A stretch of 11,185 bases of DNA. It comes from Bacillota bacterium (GTDB lineage: Bacteria; Bacillota; Limnochordia; JAAZLZ01). Positions 7,411-11,185 of the stretch are shown piece after piece; the first letter of the stretch is position 1; each line of letters opens with the position of its first letter. The stretch spans positions 1-11,185 of the forward strand of contig JAAZLZ010000237.1 of the NCBI GenBank assembly GCA_012799075.1, given 5' to 3'. Position numbers and translations under genes: made by a program. Below the pieces are notes generated by a model, which had not been told where the DNA came from, ran no database searches, and was given only the letters and a program-made list of their open reading frames with translations.

Positions 7411-8199
7411 TCAGGCTTCGCATTCCACCTCCAGCCTGACCATGGCAACATGGACCGATCCGCCAACGTCAGGGGGAAAGCGCGTCAGGAACTCATCAAC
7501 GATGTCATCGATGAAGGTCGCCCGGAGGTTTCCCGGGACTCGGCAGGTGTATGGCAGCCAGGTTGTCCGTATCCAAGCAGCCAGGCCCTCCCGGCCCTTG
7601 TGGACCATATCTTTTGGCACAAAGTCGACCCGAACCGGTTTTAGACCCGCCTCGGCCAGCCAGATGCGGTATTCCTCCGGCCCATAGAAACCGTAGGGGA
7701 GTGAAAAATCCCTGAAGAAGCGGGCGAAGGAAGGCTTGGACATGACTCCCTCGATGACATCAATTAACTGGGCAGCATTGCCGACGCCACCCATCTGGAG
7801 CAGTCCCCTTCCTTTGGGCTTCAGACTCTGCTTGATGCCCGTTAGGACCGGCCGGTGGTCAACTATCCAGTGCAAAGCCGCGTTGGAAAAAACCAAGTGG
7901 AACTCCTGGTGAAAATCTAACCGGCGGGCATCTTGAACTTGGAAACGAAGGTTGTCATGCTTGTCCGGCGGGTATGTCCGCCGAGCAAGCCGGATCATTT
8001 CCGGGGAGTTGTCAACGCCAAGGACAAAGCCCCGGCGCGCCAGCCGGGCAACCTGATAGGCAACCTTGCCGTCGCCGCAGCCGATGTCAAGGACATGTTC
8101 ATCAGCGGCAAGATCAAGCTTGGACATCAACTCGTCGGCCCACTTTGCCTGCTCCCCGGAACTTTGCCGGTATTCTTCGGCAGCCCAGTGGTATCTCAT
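7411..8199 (-). CDS. Class I SAM-dependent methyltransferase, trans-aconitate methyltransferase-like
   Basis: The protein is 262 residues from the ATG at 8199, with AGGGGAGG ending 6 bases upstream. The frame remains open to 8388, but that extension lacks a comparable site and overlaps the divergent gene. Motif I (VLDIGCGDGK, residues 36-45) binds S-adenosylmethionine. D63 in GVDNSPEMI is the ribose-binding acid, D90 sits before the adenine-side loop, and SNAALHWIVDH (105-115) is the post-motif strand typical of Tam and related enzymes. The opening HWAAEEYRQSSGEQAKWADEL also resembles the Tam family, which methylates carboxylates such as trans-aconitate. The substrate here cannot be read from sequence, and other small-molecule methyltransferases share these motifs. 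It is cytoplasmic. It converges on the efflux operon with only 5 bp between stop codons, and is divergent from the SDR gene. Confidence 0.87.
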   Translation of the reverse strand: MRYHWAAEEYRQSSGEQAKWADELMSKLDLAADEHVLDIGCGDGKVAYQVARLARRGFVLGVDNSPEMIRLARRTYPPDKHDNLRFQVQDARRLDFHQEFHLVFSNAALHWIVDHRPVLTGIKQSLKPKGRGLLQMGGVGNAAQLIDVIEGVMSKPSFARFFRDFSLPYGFYGPEEYRIWLAEAGLKPVRVDFVPKDMVHKGREGLAAWIRTTWLPYTCRVPGNLRATFIDDIVDEFLTRFPPDVGGSVHVAMVRLEVECEA

Positions 8200-8305
8200 C
8201 CTGCACCTCCCCTTCAGTCGGAGTATCTTCCCTTCCCGAGATAGAATTCCTTCCTGGTTGGAGGGGGGGTCCCCGGGGAAGAATAGGGGGTGAGAGGGTG
8301 AGGCC
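8200..8305. promoter_or_regulatory. Divergent intergenic region between methyltransferase and SDR genes
   Basis: The 106 bp between the two divergent starts should hold both promoters. It contains the methyltransferase site AGGGGAGG and the SDR site GAGGG on opposite strands. A GATACT on the minus strand just upstream of the methyltransferase is a possible -10 element, but I see no matching -35. A GC palindrome (TCCCCGGGGA, 8270-8279) lies in a G-rich tract; it may be chance. Confidence 0.3.
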
Positions 8306-9093
8306 GTGATCCCATCCATCCAGTTTCTGTCGATGAAAGGTCGGCAGGCGATAATCAGCGGCGCAGCCTTTGGCATCGGCAAAGCCATGGCCCTTCGCTT
8401 CGCTGAGGCCGGGGCCGATCTTGTCTTGGTCGATCTGGACCATGAAGGACTGCAAAGGGTGCAGTCGGACCTGGGGCAGTATCAGGTCAATGTAAAATTC
8501 TCCCGGGTTGATTTAAGGGACAAGGACCAGATAGATGCCCTTTGGGACGGCCTCGATCCTCTCCCCGACATCCTCATCAACAATGCCGGCATCTACCCCA
8601 TGAAGGATTATCTCAAGGTCAGTCCGGCGTTCCTGACGAACATCATGGCCCTCAACTTGGAATCGGTCTTTTGGATGGGGCAGCACTTCATCGCCAAGAG
8701 ACTGAAGCTAGGGGGACCATTGTCAACCTAGCCTCCATCGAGGCAATCCTGCCTTTTAAAGCCGACTTGGCCGCCTACAGCATGAGCAAGGCGGGCGTGA
8801 TCGGTCTAACCCGGGCCCTAGCCCGAGACTACGGAAGGTTCAAATTCAGGATCAATGGGATCCTGCCGGGAGCCATCCGCACCCCTGGAACGACTAGGCT
8901 GATCAAACAGGCCCTGAGGGGAGTGCGTCTGGATCTCCTTCAGACGGGTTATGACTTTCAACGGCGGCTTGCTCTGAACCGTTGGGGGATGCCCGATGAA
9001 GTCGCCCGGGTGGCCCTATTTTTGAGTTCGGATCTTGCCAGCTACGTCCAGGGTGCAATTATCCCTGTTGATGGCGGCTTTTTGTCATCGTAG
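8306..9093 (+). pseudogene. Short-chain dehydrogenase/reductase, frameshifted (one G missing in a G run)
   Basis: The reading frame from a GTG at 8306 (GAGGG 7 bases upstream) encodes the NAD(P)-binding half of a classical SDR: SGAAFGIGKA (glycine motif, residues 18-27), VDLD after strand 2, ILINNAGIYP and N117. It stops at 8731 after 141 residues. The second half continues in another frame from about 8716 with TIVNLASIEA, YSMSKAGV and IPVDGGF, ending at the TAG at 9091-9093. Restoring one G to the GGGGG at 8711-8715 joins them perfectly as LGGTIVNLAS. That gives a 262-residue enzyme with the catalytic set N117, S144, Y158 and K162. As written, the product lacks Ser, Tyr and Lys and cannot be active. 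Everything else is intact, which points to a very recent mutation or a base-calling error. The family uses NAD(P) to oxidise or reduce alcohols and ketones, sugars or acyl chains; the substrate is unknown. Confidence 0.88.
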
Positions 9094-9217
9094 GCGGGGG
9101 CCAATATCGGGGGACACGGCTCGATAGGCGGTTTGGTCTCGACGATGACGTATGTATGGGGTCGCGTTGCGAGCCAAAACGCTGCCGAACATGCGTTGCT
9201 GGAGTAGACAGGGCCCC
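9094..9217. other. Convergent intergenic region with imperfect hairpin
   Basis: These 124 bp lie between the SDR stop and the stop of the oppositely oriented zinc-ribbon gene. I see no gene in it. An imperfect inverted repeat, GTTTGGTCTCG (9131-9141) with CGAGCCAAAAC (9170-9180), has small bulges and a 28-base loop. It might contribute to transcript ends from either side, but there is no T tract, so I do not call a terminator. Confidence 0.3.
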
Positions 9218-9859
9218 TCAATGAACCAGCTTGGTGTAGGCGACGGTATTGACCACCATGGACAGGGGCACGGTGATAAGCAGTCCCCAGCCCATGGGGA
9301 TGGAACCCACAAGGCTAAGGCCGGCTAGAACCAGCTGGAGCAAGAACAGATTGAACCACCGGCGATGGACCAGCTTGCGGCTGGCTTCCATCGCCGGCCA
9401 AAAATCAAGACCCTGATCGATCACAAGCGGGATGGCAAAGACATAACTGACAAACAGATAAAGTCCAGGTATGACCAGCAGGAAAAAGCCCAGGGTGATC
9501 AAGACCGAGGTGAAAAGGCCCGTCAGCAGCAAAGGTACAAGGCTTTCCCGCCAGCCGATGAAGACATCCCCAAAGGTGACGGGTAGATTCCGCAACCGGC
9601 GCAGGGCAACGTTGTAGTGGCCTGCGATGAGGATGGCGTGGAGGATGGGGGTGAGGGTGTTGATCACTGGGATGGTCAACAAGATGGCCAAGATCAGAGT
9701 ATAGCCCACGTAGATTCCGGCGTCCTGGGCAAAAAGCTGCCATCCTTCCGCTAGGCACTGACCCGCTCTTACCTTCGGACGGGGAAGTTCTGATCCGCAA
9801 TGGCTGCAGATGGCTTCCCACGGCTCTACATCACCGCTGCAATCCGGACATAGTCCCAT
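9218..9859 (-). CDS. Zinc-ribbon multi-spanning membrane protein of unknown function
   Basis: The protein is 213 residues from an ATG with GGGAGG 7 bases upstream. An N-terminal zinc ribbon is formed by C4-P-D-C7 and C18-S-H-C21. A cytoplasmic linker follows, then about five or six hydrophobic helices (roughly 48-66, 68-82, 106-124, 126-147, 168-186 and 190-206). The region FLLVIPGLYLFVSYVFAIP followed by AMEASRKLVHRRWFNLF is a pattern I associate with uncharacterised integral membrane proteins of the DUF975 or GDPD-membrane-domain kind. That assignment is from memory and is tentative. No enzymatic residues are evident. It follows the CBS-GGDEF gene in the same direction after 22 bp, so the two are probably co-transcribed. 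It could sense or adjust membrane state, but nothing in the sequence fixes a role. Confidence 0.8.
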   Translation of the reverse strand: MGLCPDCSGDVEPWEAICSHCGSELPRPKVRAGQCLAEGWQLFAQDAGIYVGYTLILAILLTIPVINTLTPILHAILIAGHYNVALRRLRNLPVTFGDVFIGWRESLVPLLLTGLFTSVLITLGFFLLVIPGLYLFVSYVFAIPLVIDQGLDFWPAMEASRKLVHRRWFNLFLLQLVLAGLSLVGSIPMGWGLLITVPLSMVVNTVAYTKLVH

Positions 9860-9881
9860 CGAGGCGCCTCCCGTCGATTAA

Positions 9882-10808
9882 TTAATGCCCTTGGTCTTCT
9901 TCGGCTGCCCCGGCTTTTCCTTGTTCGAACTGGCCGAGGAGGGCTCTGAAAATGCCATCCTGTTCCAGGGAGACTCCCTTGGCAACGAATACGGGCTCCT
10001 TGAGCTCCTTGGCCTTGGTGGAAGCCAAGCTCGCCATGTTGATCAGGTTAGCCGCGTCGGCAGCGGCGTTTTGACGAGGGGCCCGTCGCCGCCCCCCGGC
10101 CACTCCAGCAGAGGCGGTCACTGAAACCCCCAATGGCCAGCTTTCCTCGGCAATGGCCGAGGTCATCCGGAGGGCCAGCTTAGCCGCTTCTTCCATGGGC
10201 CTTAAAGTGACCACGGCAAATTCGTCCCCCGCGTAGCGGCACAAACAGTCCTGATCGGCATCCACAAGGGACTGTAAAATTGCGGCGGCCTTTTTCAACA
10301 CCGCATCCCCTAAGACATGGCCGAGCTTCTTGTCAACGAAGCGGAAGTTGTCAAGATCGAGGAAGACAACCGCAATCTCCTGGCCTTCTTGGAGGAGGCG
10401 TCTGGCTGCCTCCTTGACGTAGTCAGCTCGCCGTAGGCCCGTTAGGCCATCGACATGTTTGCCTATCTCTTTATTAAGCACAGACTCGGTTATGACTCCC
10501 TTGATCCGGCCGTTGTCCATCACGACCAGACGTTCGACGCAGTGGCTTGTCATCAGAGCATGGGCTTCCCATAAAGAGCAATCGGGGGGAACCGTGATGA
10601 CATTCCTAGTCATGCAATCGGCCACCAGCCGGTTGGGATGGCTCTTGCGAATGTCTCGGGATGTGATGATGCCTACTAGTTCGCCTTCATTTTCTACGGG
10701 CAGGCAGCCGATTTGGTGTTCCTCCATAAGGCTGGCAGCCTCGGCAACAGAACGAAATGGGCCGGTAGTGACGGGATTGGGGGACATGATCCCGGAGACT
10801 GTAGGCAC
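9882..10808 (-). CDS. CBS-pair sensor with GGDEF (diguanylate cyclase-like) domain
   Basis: The protein is 308 residues from a GTG start; GAGGAG lies 10 bases upstream and no better in-frame start exists. Two CBS motifs (about 7-53, VSGIMSPNPVTT to VGIITSRDI; about 62-112, VADCMTRNVITV to IKGVITESV) form a module that usually binds adenine nucleotides. A GGDEF domain follows (about 118-278): DGLTGL, VVFLDLDNF (metal-binding D in 151-153), GHVLGD and the active-site loop RYAGDEF (193-197, AGDEF instead of GGDEF). AGDEF variants can be active. The guanine-contacting Asn of the usual K-x-x-N-D motif is replaced by D159, and the inhibitory RxxD site has A184 in place of Arg with D187 kept. It is cytoplasmic and soluble, with no membrane segment. 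It may make a cyclic dinucleotide under nucleotide control, or merely bind GTP. It probably lies in an operon with the zinc-ribbon gene downstream and a small gene upstream. Confidence 0.9.
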   Translation of the reverse strand: MPTVSGIMSPNPVTTGPFRSVAEAASLMEEHQIGCLPVENEGELVGIITSRDIRKSHPNRLVADCMTRNVITVPPDCSLWEAHALMTSHCVERLVVMDNGRIKGVITESVLNKEIGKHVDGLTGLRRADYVKEAARRLLQEGQEIAVVFLDLDNFRFVDKKLGHVLGDAVLKKAAAILQSLVDADQDCLCRYAGDEFAVVTLRPMEEAAKLALRMTSAIAEESWPLGVSVTASAGVAGGRRRAPRQNAAADAANLINMASLASTKAKELKEPVFVAKGVSLEQDGIFRALLGQFEQGKAGAAEEDQGH

Positions 10809-10839
10809 TACAAATCGACTCCTCGCTTAACCTTGATGA

Positions 10840-11178
10840 CTATTTGCAGTCTGGCCTTGAGTAGTTGCGCTTTGCCCTCCCAGGCATTCTCCTTCCTCCA
10901 ATAAGATCGGGAGGAGTTTCTCCTTGGGGATCAGATGAAGGAGCGGCTTCTTGACTAAAGCAGCTTCCCGGGCTGTCCAAAGAAATGACTTCGTACTCGT
11001 CGGGAGACAAGGCGTCGACCATCTGTTTGGCGGCTGCCGGTCCGATGGCCGCTTTGCGTCCAATTAGCAGAGTGTCTTGCATGGGTGGAATGCTAGACTC
11101 ACTTGAGCAAAGGGTCATTTCAGCGGAGCGGATGATTCCCTGGTGTTTGCTTTGGAATGATTCGGGCATTGCAGTCAT
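10840..11178 (-). CDS. Small hypothetical protein, possibly frameshifted near its middle
   Basis: I do not recognise this 112-residue frame. ATG codons at 11178 and 11169 are both possible starts; the second has GGGAG 9 bases upstream, while the first is adjacent to it. The N-terminal part up to about residue 69 is plausible coding sequence (QDTLLIGRKAAIGPAAAKQM, then VDALSPDEYEVISLDS). After that the frame turns Ser/Pro/Arg-rich with low third-position GC. The overlapping frame then becomes the better coding candidate, with ALVKKPLLHLIPKEKLLPIL and a stop at 10827-10829, just before the ribosome binding site of the CBS-GGDEF gene. Removing one C from the CCCGGG at 10967-10972 joins the two into about 113 residues. 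No signal peptide or membrane segment is evident. It is the first gene visible of the leftward unit and may belong with the signalling protein. Confidence 0.5.
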   Translation of the reverse strand: MTAMPESFQSKHQGIIRSAEMTLCSSESSIPPMQDTLLIGRKAAIGPAAAKQMVDALSPDEYEVISLDSPGSCFSQEAAPSSDPQGETPPDLIGGRRMPGRAKRNYSRPDCK

Positions 11179-11185
11179 CTCCCTG

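Noticed and set aside
8270..8279. TCCCCGGGGA palindrome as an operator
   Set aside because: It is short and sits in a G/C-rich tract where such palindromes arise by chance.
8200..8388. N-terminal extension of the methyltransferase to the upstream start at 8388
   Set aside because: It would overlap the divergent SDR gene, and the start at 8199 has a much better ribosome binding site and begins exactly where family similarity begins.
8708..8717. Programmed -1 ribosomal frameshift in the SDR gene
   Set aside because: The codons CTA GGG GGA do not form a canonical X-XXY-YYZ slippery site, and SDR genes are not known for such control; a lost base is simpler.
9131..9180. Rho-independent terminator between the convergent SDR and zinc-ribbon genes
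   Set aside because: The stem is imperfect with bulges and a 28-base loop, and no T tract follows on either strand.

Overview
The window looks like ordinary chromosome from a moderately high-GC bacterium with two membranes. The evidence for two membranes is a tripartite efflux system that includes outer-membrane-factor (TolC-type) sequence. Strong GGAGG-type ribosome binding sites and a Bacillus SwrC-like pattern of RND transmembrane residues would fit a diderm Firmicute, but this placement is a low-confidence inference. I see no rRNA, tRNA, CRISPR array, IS element or phage gene.

Layout. (1) 1-658, minus: the first two thirds of a PLP-dependent D-cysteine desulfhydrase / ACC-deaminase family enzyme, cut by the window edge. 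(2) 659-825: divergent intergenic region. (3) 826-7405, plus: a tightly packed efflux operon. It holds an RND periplasmic adaptor, then a 1452-residue protein in which a complete RND inner-membrane pump is fused in frame to a complete TolC-like outer membrane factor, then a short second TolC-family protein with almost no room for beta-barrel strands. (4) 7411-8199, minus: a class I SAM methyltransferase resembling trans-aconitate methyltransferase, convergent with the operon and only 5 bp from it. (5) 8306-9093, plus: a short-chain dehydrogenase/reductase split by a one-base frameshift in a G run. (6) 9218-11178, minus: a probable three-gene unit transcribed leftward, made of a small unrecognised protein (itself possibly frameshifted), a CBS-CBS-GGDEF signalling protein, and a zinc-ribbon multi-spanning membrane protein.

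How the genes work together. The adaptor, pump and outer membrane factor are the three parts of an RND export machine. Here the pump and channel come as one polypeptide, joined through a stretch that still looks like the channel's own signal peptide. This is the most unusual feature of the window. The second, barrel-poor TolC homologue in the same operon raises the question of whether the two channel proteins have divided the work. The CBS-GGDEF protein and the zinc-ribbon membrane protein are probably co-transcribed and may form a small sensory or signalling pair.

Caution: two separate one-base disruptions (8711-8715 and about 10967-10972) could be genuine mutations or indel errors in the assembly. 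The RND-OMF fusion has no such signature, because no alternative frame near the joint supplies a sensible stop. It should still be confirmed from reads.
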